From Opitutus terrae PB90-1 (lineage in GTDB: Bacteria > Verrucomicrobiota > Verrucomicrobiia > Opitutales > Opitutaceae), in the NCBI RefSeq assembly GCF_000019965.1, contig NC_010571.1, positions 2,241,001 to 2,305,000 on the forward strand: a stretch of DNA of 64,000 nt. Reading direction: 5' to 3'. A program made the position numbers and the translations under genes. Every line of letters starts with the position of its first letter. The first letter of the stretch is position 1. Shown one piece after another: positions 1 to 9,057 of the stretch. The notes beneath the pieces are model-generated. The model did not search any database. It worked only from the letters and a program-made list of their open reading frames with translations, and had not been told where the DNA came from.

Positions 1-1251
1 GGCTCGACCGGCAAGGGCCCGAGCTCGGGCTGGGCGTTCTGGACCTCTTACAACACGGAGATGGCGCACGATCAGCTCGAGGTGAACGCCTCGCAGCGCG
101 AGCGCGACTACGCTGCTGTGGTGAACTGGAAAGCCGCCGAAGCCGCCGTACGCGAGGGCAAGGGCACCGACATGGACGGCGTGCCGGTAATCGATCCGGC
201 GAAGGTGCCTGGCGTCCTCTACTTCCTGCCGGTGCCCAAGTCTCCCCACGGCATTGATGTCGATCCGTCGGGCCGCTGGATCGCAGCTGGCGGCAAGCTG
301 CAGCCGACCGCCTCGGTGTTCGATTTCGAGAAGATCCGCGTCGCGATCGAGAAGAGGGATTTCGAGGGCGAGTTCCGCGGGGTTCCGATCCTGCGGTTCG
401 AATCCGTGCTCGAGGGCGAAGTGCCGGTCGGGCTCGGTCCGCTGCACACGCAGTATGACGGCAAGGGCAATGCCTACACCTCGCTGTTCATCGAGTCGGT
501 GGTCACGAAGTGGAAGCTGCCGCCGTGGACCGACGAGCAGAAGAAGGATCTCTCCAAGGCCGTCATCGACAAGATCCCGGTGCATTTCAACATCGGTCAC
601 CTGGTGATCGGCGGTTCGGATACGAAGGAGCCTTACGGTCGTTATCTGGTCGCCGGCAACAAGCTCTCGAAGGGGCGGCACCTCAGCACGGGTCCGTCGC
701 AGCCCGAGAGCAGCCAGTTGATCGACATCACCGGCGAAAAGATGGCCATGCTCTACGAGACGTTCACGGATCCGGAGCCGCACTTCATGCAGATCCTGAA
801 GGCCGACGTCATCAAGCCGATCGAGGTTTATCCGAAGGCGGAGAACAAGAACCCGAACGCCGTCTGGGACGCGAAGGACACGAGCGTCACGCGCAGCGGC
901 AACACCGTCGAGGTGAAGGCGCTTGCGATCCGGAGTCATTTCGCGCCGGAGCGGATCGATGCGCAGGTGGGCGACGAGGTCGTGGTGCACCTGACCAATG
1001 TCGAGCAGACGCCCGACATGATCCATGGCTGGGGCCTGGCCGAGCACGACATCAACATCATCGTGGATCCAGGCGAAACCAAGACGGTGCGTTTCAAGGT
1101 GACGAAGCCGGGCGTGTTTCCGTTCTACTGCACGAACTTCTGCTCGGCGCTGCACCAGGAGATGCAGGGGTACCTGGCGGTGAAACCCGCCAGCACGGCG
1201 AGCACCGCGCCGGTGCCGACGGGCGCTGGCGCCGTGGCCGCGATGCCATGA
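1..1251 (+). CDS. nosZ: Nitrous oxide reductase, C-terminal part (gene starts before the window)
   Basis: NosZ is the periplasmic multicopper enzyme that reduces N2O to N2. The frame is open from base 1, so the N-terminus lies outside the window. Visible are the last blades of the beta-propeller (PVPKSPHGIDVDPSG, codons from about 229) and the C-terminal cupredoxin domain. That domain carries the CuA-type cluster: an upstream His in IHGWG, then CTNFCSALHQEM at about 1129-1164 with both Cys, the His and the Met ligands. The tail after the domain is short, Ala/Thr-rich and low-complexity. Gene order nosZ-nosB-nosD-nosF-nosY points to the clade II (Sec-exported) type. That is inference, because the diagnostic N-terminus is missing. 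An intrinsic terminator follows the stop. Confidence 0.94.
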   Translation, partial: GSTGKGPSSGWAFWTSYNTEMAHDQLEVNASQRERDYAAVVNWKAAEAAVREGKGTDMDGVPVIDPAKVPGVLYFLPVPKSPHGIDVDPSGRWIAAGGKLQPTASVFDFEKIRVAIEKRDFEGEFRGVPILRFESVLEGEVPVGLGPLHTQYDGKGNAYTSLFIESVVTKWKLPPWTDEQKKDLSKAVIDKIPVHFNIGHLVIGGSDTKEPYGRYLVAGNKLSKGRHLSTGPSQPESSQLIDITGEKMAMLYETFTDPEPHFMQILKADVIKPIEVYPKAENKNPNAVWDAKDTSVTRSGNTVEVKALAIRSHFAPERIDAQVGDEVVVHLTNVEQTPDMIHGWGLAEHDINIIVDPGETKTVRFKVTKPGVFPFYCTNFCSALHQEMQGYLAVKPASTASTAPVPTGAGAVAAMP

Positions 1252-1323
1252 CCGGGCTTTCTGTTTTTTTCCATGGGTGATTAAGCGGCGGCTCCGCTCG
1301 CCGCAGCGAAGAGCAGTCCCTCG

Positions 1324-1353
1324 GGGCGCGGAGCGGAGTCCGCGCCCTTTTTT
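1324..1353 (+). terminator. Intrinsic terminator between nosZ and nosB
   Basis: Perfect 9-bp stem GGGCGCGGA / TCCGCGCCC around a 6-nt loop, followed at once by TTTTTT. It starts 72 bp after the nosZ stop and ends 47 bp before nosB. It should end most nosZ transcripts, so nosBDFY would be made at a lower level by read-through or from their own promoter. Confidence 0.88.
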
Positions 1354-1400
1354 CTCTCCCGATTCCTTCCTTCCGCCGGCGCCGCCGGCCTGTTTCCATC

Positions 1401-2021
1401 ATGCGTAGTCTTCTCCGTCGCGAATACGTCTTCCTGCGCCGGCCCTTGTCGTTCGGTGCGCGCATTGTGTTGTTGCTTGCCGTGGTGAGCCTGGTGCTGG
1501 CGCTCGTGCTGCCGCTCTGGCGGATTGGCCTCGTCGCGCCGCAATATCAGGAAGGCCTGTCGCTGCGGATCTACAGTTACCAGCTCGTGGCGGGAAACAA
1601 CGGGCAGGATCTGAACGAGATCAACAATCTCAATCATTACATCGGCATGAAGCCGCTGGCCGAGGCCGACTTCATCGAGATGCGCTGGGTGCCGTTTGCG
1701 CTCGGGTTTTTCGTGCTGCTTGGTTTGCGCGCGACGGCGCTGGGCACGATGCGCAGCTTGATCGACCTGCTCGCGCTATATCTTTATTTCACGGCGTTCT
1801 CGTTCGGCAGTTTCTACTACCGGCTCTACACCTACGGCCACCAGCTCGATCCCAAGGCGCCGATGACGATTCAACCGTTCACGCCCGTGCTGATCGGCCG
1901 GCAACAGATCGCGAACTTCCTCCAGAGCAGCTGGCCGGAAATCGGCGCGCTGTTCCTCGGCCTGTTCCCGGTGCTGATCGTGCTCGCGATGTGGATGTCG
2001 CGCCAGGAGGACCCGGTGTGA
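1401..2021 (+). CDS. nosB: NosB-like four-helix membrane protein of the nos cluster
   Basis: 206 residues. A basic N-terminus (MRSLLRREYVFLRRP) leads into a membrane helix at about 23-45, then an exported loop (46-93) containing NEINNLNHYIGMKPL, then three more helices at about 94-112, 118-140 and 180-200. A membrane protein between nosZ and nosD is typical of clade II nos clusters, for example nosB of Wolinella, whose function is not established. The name here rests on position, size and topology. The last codons overlap the nosD start (GTG at 2018 within GTGTGA), so translation of the two is probably coupled. No enzyme motif was seen. Confidence 0.72.
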   Translation: MRSLLRREYVFLRRPLSFGARIVLLLAVVSLVLALVLPLWRIGLVAPQYQEGLSLRIYSYQLVAGNNGQDLNEINNLNHYIGMKPLAEADFIEMRWVPFALGFFVLLGLRATALGTMRSLIDLLALYLYFTAFSFGSFYYRLYTYGHQLDPKAPMTIQPFTPVLIGRQQIANFLQSSWPEIGALFLGLFPVLIVLAMWMSRQEDPV

Positions 2022-3421
2022 CGATCGTTGGTCAGAATCCAGGTGGCGCCCGGCGTCCTCTTCGCGCGGATGTGGACCCGATCCCGGAACAACGCGTCGG
2101 AGACGGCGGGTTCCGTTGCGAAGGGCCGCTGTGCTTCCGTGCCTGGCTGGCGGCACTCATCGCTCTTGTCGTGGTGTTGCCGGCACGAGCGGGCTCCTCG
2201 TTCGACCTTGCTGCCGCCATCCGCTCCGCTGGGCCGGGGGCCACGATCGAGGTGCCGGCGGGCACGTATCGCGGGCCTTTCGTGCTCGAACAGCCGATCC
2301 GGCTGCTCGGCGCGCCGGGCGCCATCCTCGATGGGGGCGGCCAAGCCAACGTCGTCGAGATCCGCGCACCCGACGTCGAACTCGCGGGCTTCGTCATTCG
2401 CAATTCCAGCAGCGACATCGAGCGCGACCGCGCCGGCGTCTACGTGGTCGCCCCGCGCGCGACGATCCGCGACAACACCGTCGTCGATTGTCTCCACGGT
2501 ATCTACCTCAAGGCGGCTAACGATGTTCGCATCCTGCACAATGTCATCCGGGGACGCGCGGCCTTGGAGACCGTGGCCGACCCGATCGTGTCCGGACTCA
2601 AGCTTTCGTCTGCCGAGCTGTGCTCGAGCGAGCTGGAACAGAACCAGCGCGGCAACGGCATTCACCTCTGGAAATCGCTGCGCACCGAGATCACCGACAA
2701 CGACATTCGCGGCACGCGCGACGGGATTTATTTTTCGTTCTCCGACCAGACGCAGGTGCGTCGCAACCGGATCAGCCAGGTCCGCTACGGACTGCATTAC
2801 ATGTATTCCGACGAGAATCTCTTCGAGGGAAACACCTTCGCGGACAACGCCGCGGGCGCGGCGCTGATGTTCTCGGCGGACATCGTGCTGCGCGGCAACC
2901 GCTTCACCGCCAATCGCACCCAGCGTTCTTACGGGCTGCTGCTGCAAACCGTGGATCGCACCGTCATCGAGCACAATGTCATGGAAGGAAATACCGTCGG
3001 GCTCTACCTCGAGAGCAACCACACGAACACCGTCCGGAACAACGAAATCGCCGGCAACTACATCGGCCTGCGGATCTCCGACAGCTCCGGTGACAACACT
3101 TTTAGCGGAAACAGCTTTGTCCGGAACGTGCATCCGGTGGAGATGAGCGGCGCCAGCGAGGGCAATCACTGGACCGCGGGCGGCCGCGGCAATCACTGGG
3201 ATGGCGCATTGACGCTCGACCTCAACCGCGATGGGGTGGCGGACGTGGCGCATCGCGAAGTGGATGTCTTCGGCTCGTGGCGACGTGAGTTTCCGGCGAT
3301 TGGGCTGCTTTCGGGCAGTCCGGGCGAACGCTTGATCCGGTTCATTTACAGTCGCGTGCCGGTGCGCGGTTTGCTCGGAGTGACCGATGCGCGGCCGCTG
3401 GTCCGCGCACCCGCGCCGTGA
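2018..3421 (+). CDS. nosD: NosD, periplasmic right-handed beta-helix protein for NosZ copper-site assembly
   Basis: About 467 residues of NosD/CASH-type parallel beta-helix. Repeating turns such as GNGIHLWKS, GTRDGIYFSFSDQ, YGLHYMYSDENLFEGN and VGLYLESNHTNTVRNNE run through most of the chain. NosD works with NosF and NosY in maturing the CuZ centre of NosZ. GTG at 2018 is chosen because AGGAGG at 2005-2010 lies 7 nt before it and the start overlaps the nosB stop. A hydrophobic export segment (AWLAALIALVVVLPARA) lies about 45 residues in, giving an unusually long n-region, so GTG at 2072 is an alternative start. The stop overlaps the nosF GTG. Confidence 0.94.
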   Translation: MTIVGQNPGGARRPLRADVDPIPEQRVGDGGFRCEGPLCFRAWLAALIALVVVLPARAGSSFDLAAAIRSAGPGATIEVPAGTYRGPFVLEQPIRLLGAPGAILDGGGQANVVEIRAPDVELAGFVIRNSSSDIERDRAGVYVVAPRATIRDNTVVDCLHGIYLKAANDVRILHNVIRGRAALETVADPIVSGLKLSSAELCSSELEQNQRGNGIHLWKSLRTEITDNDIRGTRDGIYFSFSDQTQVRRNRISQVRYGLHYMYSDENLFEGNTFADNAAGAALMFSADIVLRGNRFTANRTQRSYGLLLQTVDRTVIEHNVMEGNTVGLYLESNHTNTVRNNEIAGNYIGLRISDSSGDNTFSGNSFVRNVHPVEMSGASEGNHWTAGGRGNHWDGALTLDLNRDGVADVAHREVDVFGSWRREFPAIGLLSGSPGERLIRFIYSRVPVRGLLGVTDARPLVRAPAP

Positions 3422-4122
3422 TCGAGATTTCCGGCCTCAGCAAACGCTTCCGCTCGCGCGCGGTGTTGCAGCGGCTCGATCTCACGGTCCGTCCCGGCGC
3501 AGTCAACCTGCTGGTGGGCGCCAACGGCGCCGGCAAGACCACCTTGCTGCGGATCATCGCGCAACTGGCTGCTCCCGACGCGGGGACGGTGCGGATCAAC
3601 GGGCTCGACCTCGGGACGGAGCCGTTGCGGGCCTTGGCGCAGCTATCGTTTCTGCCCCAGGCGCCACGGTTTCACCCGCGGCTCACCACGCGGCAAGTGG
3701 CGCAGTATTACGGGCGGTTGCGGCGACGGGAGCCGTCCGCGGTGGACGCGGAACTCGCGCGCTGGCAGCTGACCGACCACCTCCAGGTAATGACGCATCA
3801 ACTTTCCGGCGGCATGCGGCAGCGGCTGGCGCTCGCGGTCTTTGCGCTGGCGCACGCGCCCGTGCTGGTGCTCGACGAGCCCGGCCTGAGCTTGGATCCG
3901 TTCTGGCGTGAACAACTGCAGCAGTTTCTGACCGACGCGGCGCGCGAGGGCCGCACCGTGCTGGTGGCGACCCATCTGCTCGGCGAGTGGGAGGGGCGCG
4001 TCGACGCGTGCCACCACATGCAGGCGGGCCGGATCGTCGGCGAGTTGCCTCCGGCGCGACTGCGCGCCGCCTTCGCGGAGGCCGAGGGGCTGCCGTTGCC
4101 CGATCGGGAGGGCATCGAATGA
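3418..4122 (+). CDS. nosF: NosF, ABC transporter ATPase of the NosDFY complex
   Basis: 234-residue cytoplasmic ATP-binding subunit. Motifs visible: Walker A GANGAGKTT (34-42), Q-loop near FLPQ (78-81), ABC signature LSGGMRQ (129-135), Walker B VLVLDEP (149-155) and the switch His in VATH (183-186). With NosY and NosD it forms the machinery needed for NosZ copper loading. It starts with GTG at 3418 overlapping the nosD stop (GTGA) and ends by overlapping the nosY ATG (ATGA). Length and motif spacing are normal for the family. Confidence 0.95.
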   Translation: MIEISGLSKRFRSRAVLQRLDLTVRPGAVNLLVGANGAGKTTLLRIIAQLAAPDAGTVRINGLDLGTEPLRALAQLSFLPQAPRFHPRLTTRQVAQYYGRLRRREPSAVDAELARWQLTDHLQVMTHQLSGGMRQRLALAVFALAHAPVLVLDEPGLSLDPFWREQLQQFLTDAAREGRTVLVATHLLGEWEGRVDACHHMQAGRIVGELPPARLRAAFAEAEGLPLPDREGIE

Positions 4123-4925
4123 ACGAAGGCACCAGCGGATTTGCGCGCGCCATGCTGGCGACGATCGGACGCGAGTGGCTGAGCCACCGCGTCAATCGGT
4201 TTCTCCACTGGCATCTCGGGCTGCTCGCACTCGCCGGCGTGGCCGCCGTGCTCGTGGCGCCCGAAGGCGAGGCGCACGGCGTCGCGTGGTTTCTCCTCTA
4301 CGCCGTGCTGTATGTGATCTCGCTCTCGGCCTTGTTGCTCGGCCTCAGTTCGGCACAGGCGGAGAACGACGAGACCCCTTTTCTGCTCACGCAACCGACG
4401 GGCGTCGCGCCCTGGGTGGCGGGCAAGGCGGCGGGGCTCGCGCTGATCGTCGCGCCCTCGTCCGTGCTGCTGATCGTGCCCTGGTGGATCACGGGAGGCT
4501 GGACGCCGGGACTGGCGCCGCTGGTGGCGGCGACGGCGGGATTCTCGGTCGTGCTGGCGACAGCGGGGCTGGCAGTCGGGCTGTGGATACATGAGCCCGT
4601 GCGCGGACTCATCGCGGCGGTGGCGCTTTGGTTCGCGTGGCTGTTCGCAACGGATCTCGTGCTGATCCTGCTCGCGGGTTCGGGTTGGGTGCAGGCGAAT
4701 CCGTCGGTGTGGGTCGCGCCGCTAATGCTGAATCCCTTCGACGCACTGCGGGTGACCGTGCTGCTGACGATCGAGCGCGCGGCGTTCAATTCGCTGGGCT
4801 CGGGCGCGCTCGTGGCCTGGTGGACGGAGCACACGGGACTGTGGCTCGCCGTGTGTCTGACCGGCTGGGCCGCGCTGGCGTGGGTGGGCGCGCTGCTCGC
4901 CGCGAAACAACGGCGAAGAGGGTAA
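4119..4925 (+). CDS. nosY: NosY, ABC transporter permease of the NosDFY complex
   Basis: 268 residues with about six hydrophobic helices (roughly 33-50, 60-80, 105-128, 137-160, 170-195, 240-262). The conserved segment NPFDALRVT corresponds to the NPxDxxR motif of NosY/ABC-2 permeases. The ATG at 4119 overlaps the nosF stop (ATGA), which fixes the start, although the frame is open upstream. This is the last gene of the nos run here. No nosL or cytochrome gene follows, so those partners, if present, must lie upstream of the window or elsewhere. Confidence 0.93.
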   Translation: MNEGTSGFARAMLATIGREWLSHRVNRFLHWHLGLLALAGVAAVLVAPEGEAHGVAWFLLYAVLYVISLSALLLGLSSAQAENDETPFLLTQPTGVAPWVAGKAAGLALIVAPSSVLLIVPWWITGGWTPGLAPLVAATAGFSVVLATAGLAVGLWIHEPVRGLIAAVALWFAWLFATDLVLILLAGSGWVQANPSVWVAPLMLNPFDALRVTVLLTIERAAFNSLGSGALVAWWTEHTGLWLAVCLTGWAALAWVGALLAAKQRRRG

Positions 4926-5027
4926 GGACCGACGCGGCGGGTGGAGACCGACATCCCGGCGGGCTCCAAGTGCTCGACGCGGGATCCAGCCGGCCGAGGA
5001 CGCCGGGCGCAACCGCCAGGCGGCCGC

Positions 5028-6011
5028 TCAGGCATAGATTTTTGCCAACGCAGCCGTGGTCCGTCGCAGGTTTTCGCGCAGCTCCGCGGGCGCGAGCACC
5101 TGGGCCGCCGCGCCCCAACCGAGCACCCATTGCTCGACCTCACTCAGCGCACCCAACCGCAGCTGGACCTCGAGTGCGTCGCCGGGCAGCTCGCGCAGCT
5201 CCTGCGATTCGTGCCACTCGCGTTCGCGAATCCGATCAGCGACAGCGGCGGTGAAACGGATCACCACGCGATAGTCGCCGCCGCCGCCGAGCACACCCAG
5301 CGCGTTGGCGAAAAACTTCTCCGGCGAGAAGTCGGCGGGACGGGTGAATCCGGCCTTGGTGTTCGCAACGGTCGCGATGCGCGGCAGCGCGAAGGTCCGC
5401 AAGGCGCCGCGTTCGAGATCGAAGCCGACGAGATACCAGAGGTTCTCCCGGTTCGCCAAATGATAAGGCTGCACCCGCCGTGAGGACGCCCGGGCGTCGC
5501 CGGGCTTGCGGTAGTCGAAGGTGACCTCCTCCTGGCGAAGCACGGCGCCGCTGAGCGCGTTGAAGACGGCGAGATCGGTTTTGCCGAGGCCGATGTTCTT
5601 GAACGAAACCGTGCGCAACTCGTCCGCGGGGGAGAACGAAATCCGGTCGCGCAGTCCGCCCGCGAGCTTGCCGAACGCGATCTCCAGCTGCCGGTGAAAC
5701 GGCGTGCCGCGATACTGCTCGAGCGCGCGCTGCGCCACCAGCAGCGCGAGGAGCTCGCCCTCGGTGACGTTCACCGTCGGAAACGCATTCACCGGTTGCG
5801 TGTAGCGATACGCCTGGATCAGCGGATCGAATTCTATCGGCAGCTCGAGCCGGTCACGCATGAAGGCGATGTCACGGATCACCGTTTTGCGCGAGACCTC
5901 GAGCGCCTTCATCAGCTTCGTGCAGTTGACCAACGCGCCCCGACGCAGCTCGTCGTGGATCTTGAGCATCCGCTCGAGCGGCGGACGGGAAAGCTGGGCG
6001 CGGAAGTTCAT
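5028..6011 (-). CDS. WYL-domain transcriptional regulator with N-terminal helix-turn-helix
   Basis: 327 residues. The N-terminal DeoR/HTH_11-type helix-turn-helix (about 10-70) contains LMKALEVSRKTVIRDIAFMRDRL. The WYL ligand-sensing region (about 150-235) contains the signature ENLWYLVGFDLERG. A C-terminal WCX-like extension follows. Such proteins are local or global transcription regulators, often responding to nucleic-acid or small-molecule ligands; the target here is unknown. The Met at 6011 (MNFRAQLSRPPLER) is preferred to a GTG eight codons upstream because that extension lies in the flanking repeat. The gene is convergent with nosY across a 102-bp gap. Confidence 0.86.
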   Translation of the reverse strand: MNFRAQLSRPPLERMLKIHDELRRGALVNCTKLMKALEVSRKTVIRDIAFMRDRLELPIEFDPLIQAYRYTQPVNAFPTVNVTEGELLALLVAQRALEQYRGTPFHRQLEIAFGKLAGGLRDRISFSPADELRTVSFKNIGLGKTDLAVFNALSGAVLRQEEVTFDYRKPGDARASSRRVQPYHLANRENLWYLVGFDLERGALRTFALPRIATVANTKAGFTRPADFSPEKFFANALGVLGGGGDYRVVIRFTAAVADRIREREWHESQELRELPGDALEVQLRLGALSEVEQWVLGWGAAAQVLAPAELRENLRRTTAALAKIYA

Positions 6012-6017
6012 CGGAAG

Positions 6018-6174
6018 GGAAAAAACACGAAGCACACGGAATACACGAAAGCAGAACCGGACGTCGCCCGCGAATCACGCGAATGGGCGCAAATGGACTT
6101 CGGCCTTTCGTGTGGTTGGTGGGGTTCGTGTCAAAAGGAGCGGCTGACTCGCGACTCTTGGCGTGATTCGCGGG
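6018..6174. repeat. Interleaved inverted-repeat element between the WYL gene and the next gene
   Basis: Two inverted pairs are interleaved in the order A-B-A'-B'. B (CCCGCGAATCACGC, 6067-6080) and B' (GCGTGATTCGCGGG, 6161-6174) are perfect 14-bp complements. A (about 6018-6046) and A' (about 6105-6132) are ACACGAA-rich and match at about 21 of 28 positions in inverted orientation. It contains no coding frame and fills most of the 233-bp gap. Confidence 0.7.
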
Positions 6175-6244
6175 TCACCAACAAAAGTGCAGGTTTTTGA
6201 GGGTGGGACAAGCTATGACCCACCCCCGGCGGTAAGGTGGACGC

Positions 6245-6871
6245 ATGAAATCCACCCGCCGCACCAAAAAATGTTTCGTTCCGCTGGCTCTCGCCTGGTC
6301 GCATTGCGGTGTGGCTTGGCGCGTCACCGCCTGGCCCGAGGTTCGCTTCGAGTGCCTCTACGGCGAAGACTGGATCCCGAGCTCGCCGACTGAGGACGTG
6401 CTGGCGTCCGCCGCGCAGGCCTGCGGGCCGGATGACTGGCGGTCGTATCTGGAGTTCGTGCCCGTCGAGGGACGCGAATTTCTCAACCAGTTTTCGTTTG
6501 CCCGCATGGAAGCGCTGCAGGTGATCGCACGCTGTCCGGCCTTGCTACCGGCGCTGGCCGAGGTGCCGGCGCTCACGGCGTTCGCCGCCGCACACGTTCC
6601 GCTCCGCGGGACGTCAGGCGCGTGCTGGGAAGAGATCAACGCGCTGATCGAGCGCAGCGGCGTATTCGGGCTGCTGGACTGGCTCGGGCTGCCTGCGTCG
6701 AGGCAGACGCTTTCGATCCTGGCGAACATCGTACAGCCGGACCTGCCGAAGCGGCTGCTGGAACCGCTGCGCAGCCTGCTGTGGGAGCCCACGGCGATCT
6801 TCGCGTTGCAGCGCATGCCGGCGATCACGGATCGCGAGTTGGCGAGCACCTGTCACGCGCTGGCGGCCTAG
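6245..6871 (+). CDS. Hypothetical protein, 208 aa
   Basis: I do not recognise a family. ATG at 6245 follows AAGGTGG at about 6232-6238, a plausible ribosome binding site. The product is soluble and mostly helical, without signal peptide or membrane helix. It has several Trp residues near the N-terminus (SHCGVAWRVTAWPE) and acidic segments in the middle. The reading frame is intact and its codon use matches the neighbours. It lies between a repeat element and the M13 peptidase gene, 134 bp before the peptidase start, with no sign of coupling to either. Confidence 0.6.
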   Translation: MKSTRRTKKCFVPLALAWSHCGVAWRVTAWPEVRFECLYGEDWIPSSPTEDVLASAAQACGPDDWRSYLEFVPVEGREFLNQFSFARMEALQVIARCPALLPALAEVPALTAFAAAHVPLRGTSGACWEEINALIERSGVFGLLDWLGLPASRQTLSILANIVQPDLPKRLLEPLRSLLWEPTAIFALQRMPAITDRELASTCHALAA

Positions 6872-7005
6872 TTTCGCCGGCGGCCGTGTGCTCGGCCGTC
6901 ATCTCGTCGGCGGGCCGGGAGGGGTGGGCCGGGAGTGAGGGGACGGGCGGGGCGTCGCACGACGGCGAATTGCACTGCCGGGGAAATCCCACACATCTAT
7001 CCGGC

Positions 7006-9057
7006 ATGATTTCACGTCGCTTGCTCCCCCTGATCGCAGTTCTGCCCGCTGCTGCCCCGCTGGCGGCGAGCGTGGCTGCCGCCGAAGCATCCCGCCCGCT
7101 GGTCGATCCCGGCTTCGCCATCGAGCGGATGGATCTTTCGGTCGCACCGGGCACGGATTTCGCCCGGTTCGCGGCGGGCAAGTGGTACGAGACGACGCAG
7201 ATCCCGGCGGACAAATCGCGCTGGGGCGGATTCGATGAACTGCGCGAGCAGAATTGGGCGGCGTTGCGGGAGATCGTGGAAGAGACTGCGGCGCAGCCGG
7301 CCGCCGCGGGCTCCGTGCCGCAGAAGGTGGGCGATTTTTACGCTTCGGCGATGGACACGGCGCGGATCAACGCACTCGGGTTGAAGCCGATCGAGGCGGA
7401 CCTCGCGGCGATCGCGGACGCGAAGGACAAGGAGGCGCTTTTCCATCAAGTCGCGCAGATGCACCTGCGGATCGGGTCGCCGTTCCTCGGATTGGCGTTT
7501 TTTCCCGACCAGAAGCAGAGCGACGTTTACGGTTTCTACCTTTTCCAGGGTGGGCTGAGCCTGCCGTCGAAGGAGTATTACTTCTCGGAAAAATTCGCGC
7601 GAGAGCGGTGGGAGTTCGTCGGGCACGTGGCGAAGATGCTGGAGCTGGCCGGCGAGCCGCGAGCGGCGGCGTTTCAGCAGGCGGAGACGGTGTTCGCGCT
7701 GGAGAAGGCCCTCGCCGAAAACGCCAAGCTGCCGGTCGAACTGCGCGATCGCCTGGCGAACTACAACAAGATGACGATCGACGCGGCTGCGTCCGCTTAC
7801 GCCGGACTGCCGCTGAAGCAGCTGGTTCAGGAGCTGGGCGTGCCGGCAACCGTGCGCGACGTGATCGTCGGCCAGCCGAAGTTTTTCGAGGGCTTGTCGA
7901 AGGAACTGCAGGCGCGTTCGCTCGACGAGTTGAAGGTCTACACGCGCTGGCAGTTATTGCGTGCCGCGGCGCCGTTGCTGTCGGAACCGCTCGAGGCCGA
8001 GAGTTTTCGCTTCTACGGCACCGTCTTGAACGGCACGCCGCAGCAGGAGCCGCGCTGGCAGCGCGCGACCAAGGCCGTGGACGGTGCGATCGGCGAGGCG
8101 CTGGGCCAGCTTTACGTCGAGAAGCGGTTTCCGCCGGCCGCGCGCGCGCGGATGATGGAGCTGATCGAGAACGTCAAAGCGGTGATGCGCGACCGGCTTG
8201 CCCAGCTCGAGTGGATGACCGAGCCGACGCGGCAGAAGGCGTTGGAAAAATTCTCCCGGTTCCGCGCGATGATCGGCTACCCGGCGAAGTGGCGCGACTA
8301 TTCGTCCGTGGAGATCAAGCGCGACGACTATTTCGGCAACGCGGCGCGGGCGGCCTACTTCAATTCGCGCCGGGTCATCGACCGGCTCGGCCGCAAGGTG
8401 GACAAGGACGAGTGGGGCATGACGCCGCCGACGGTGAACGCGTATTTCTCGTCGGTCACCAACCAGATCGTGTTTCCCGCCGGCATCCTGCAACCGCCGT
8501 TCTTTGATGTGCGCATGGACGACGCGGTGAACTATGGCGCCATTGCCGCCGTAATCGGCCACGAGATCACCCACGGTTTCGACGATCAGGGGCGCCGGTC
8601 CGATGCGGACGGCAATCTCGTCGATTGGTGGACACCGGAGGACGAAGCTCGCTTCAAGGAGCGCGCGCAGATGCTCGTGGCACAATACAACAGCTACGAG
8701 GCACTGCCCGGCTTGCACGTGAACGGTCAGCTCACGCTCGGCGAAAACATCGCGGACCTGGGCGGCGTTTCGATCGCGTTCGAGGCGCTGCAGCGATCGC
8801 TCCGGGGCCAGCCCACGCCGCCGAAGATCGACGGCTTCACGGCGGAGCAGCGGTTCTTCATTTCGTGGGCACAGCAGTGGCGCACGCAGTTTCGCGACGA
8901 TGCGTTGCGGCTGCAGGTCGCGCGTGATCCGCATGCTCCGGGCAACATTCGCGCCTTTGGGCCTTTGGTGAACTTCCAGCCGTTTTATGACGCGTTTGCC
9001 GTGAAGGAGGGCGATCGCATGTGGCGCTCGCCCGCGCAGCGCGCCAAGATCTGGTAG
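7006..9057 (+). CDS. M13 family (neprilysin/PepO-like) zinc metallopeptidase, secreted
   Basis: 683 residues starting at MISRRLLPLIAV, a Sec signal with likely cleavage after SVAAAEA. The N-terminal M13 domain begins with GTDFARFAAGKWYE. The catalytic domain carries the zinc motif HEITHGFDDQG (H519, E520, H523) and the third ligand in GENIADLGG (E580). The family signature NAYFSSVTNQIVFPAGILQPPFF precedes it in two adjoining parts. The protein ends in W, as is common for the family. It should cleave oligopeptides in the periplasm or outside the cell. The frame is open for 128 more codons upstream, but only the Met at 7006 gives a signal peptide. The TAG stop lies inside an inverted repeat end. 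Confidence 0.93.
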   Translation: MISRRLLPLIAVLPAAAPLAASVAAAEASRPLVDPGFAIERMDLSVAPGTDFARFAAGKWYETTQIPADKSRWGGFDELREQNWAALREIVEETAAQPAAAGSVPQKVGDFYASAMDTARINALGLKPIEADLAAIADAKDKEALFHQVAQMHLRIGSPFLGLAFFPDQKQSDVYGFYLFQGGLSLPSKEYYFSEKFARERWEFVGHVAKMLELAGEPRAAAFQQAETVFALEKALAENAKLPVELRDRLANYNKMTIDAAASAYAGLPLKQLVQELGVPATVRDVIVGQPKFFEGLSKELQARSLDELKVYTRWQLLRAAAPLLSEPLEAESFRFYGTVLNGTPQQEPRWQRATKAVDGAIGEALGQLYVEKRFPPAARARMMELIENVKAVMRDRLAQLEWMTEPTRQKALEKFSRFRAMIGYPAKWRDYSSVEIKRDDYFGNAARAAYFNSRRVIDRLGRKVDKDEWGMTPPTVNAYFSSVTNQIVFPAGILQPPFFDVRMDDAVNYGAIAAVIGHEITHGFDDQGRRSDADGNLVDWWTPEDEARFKERAQMLVAQYNSYEALPGLHVNGQLTLGENIADLGGVSIAFEALQRSLRGQPTPPKIDGFTAEQRFFISWAQQWRTQFRDDALRLQVARDPHAPGNIRAFGPLVNFQPFYDAFAVKEGDRMWRSPAQRAKIW

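Noticed and set aside
4926-5027. Possible nosL or other nos gene after nosY
   Set aside because: The 102-bp gap is too short and the next gene is a convergent WYL regulator; no NosL lipobox/CxM motif was seen.
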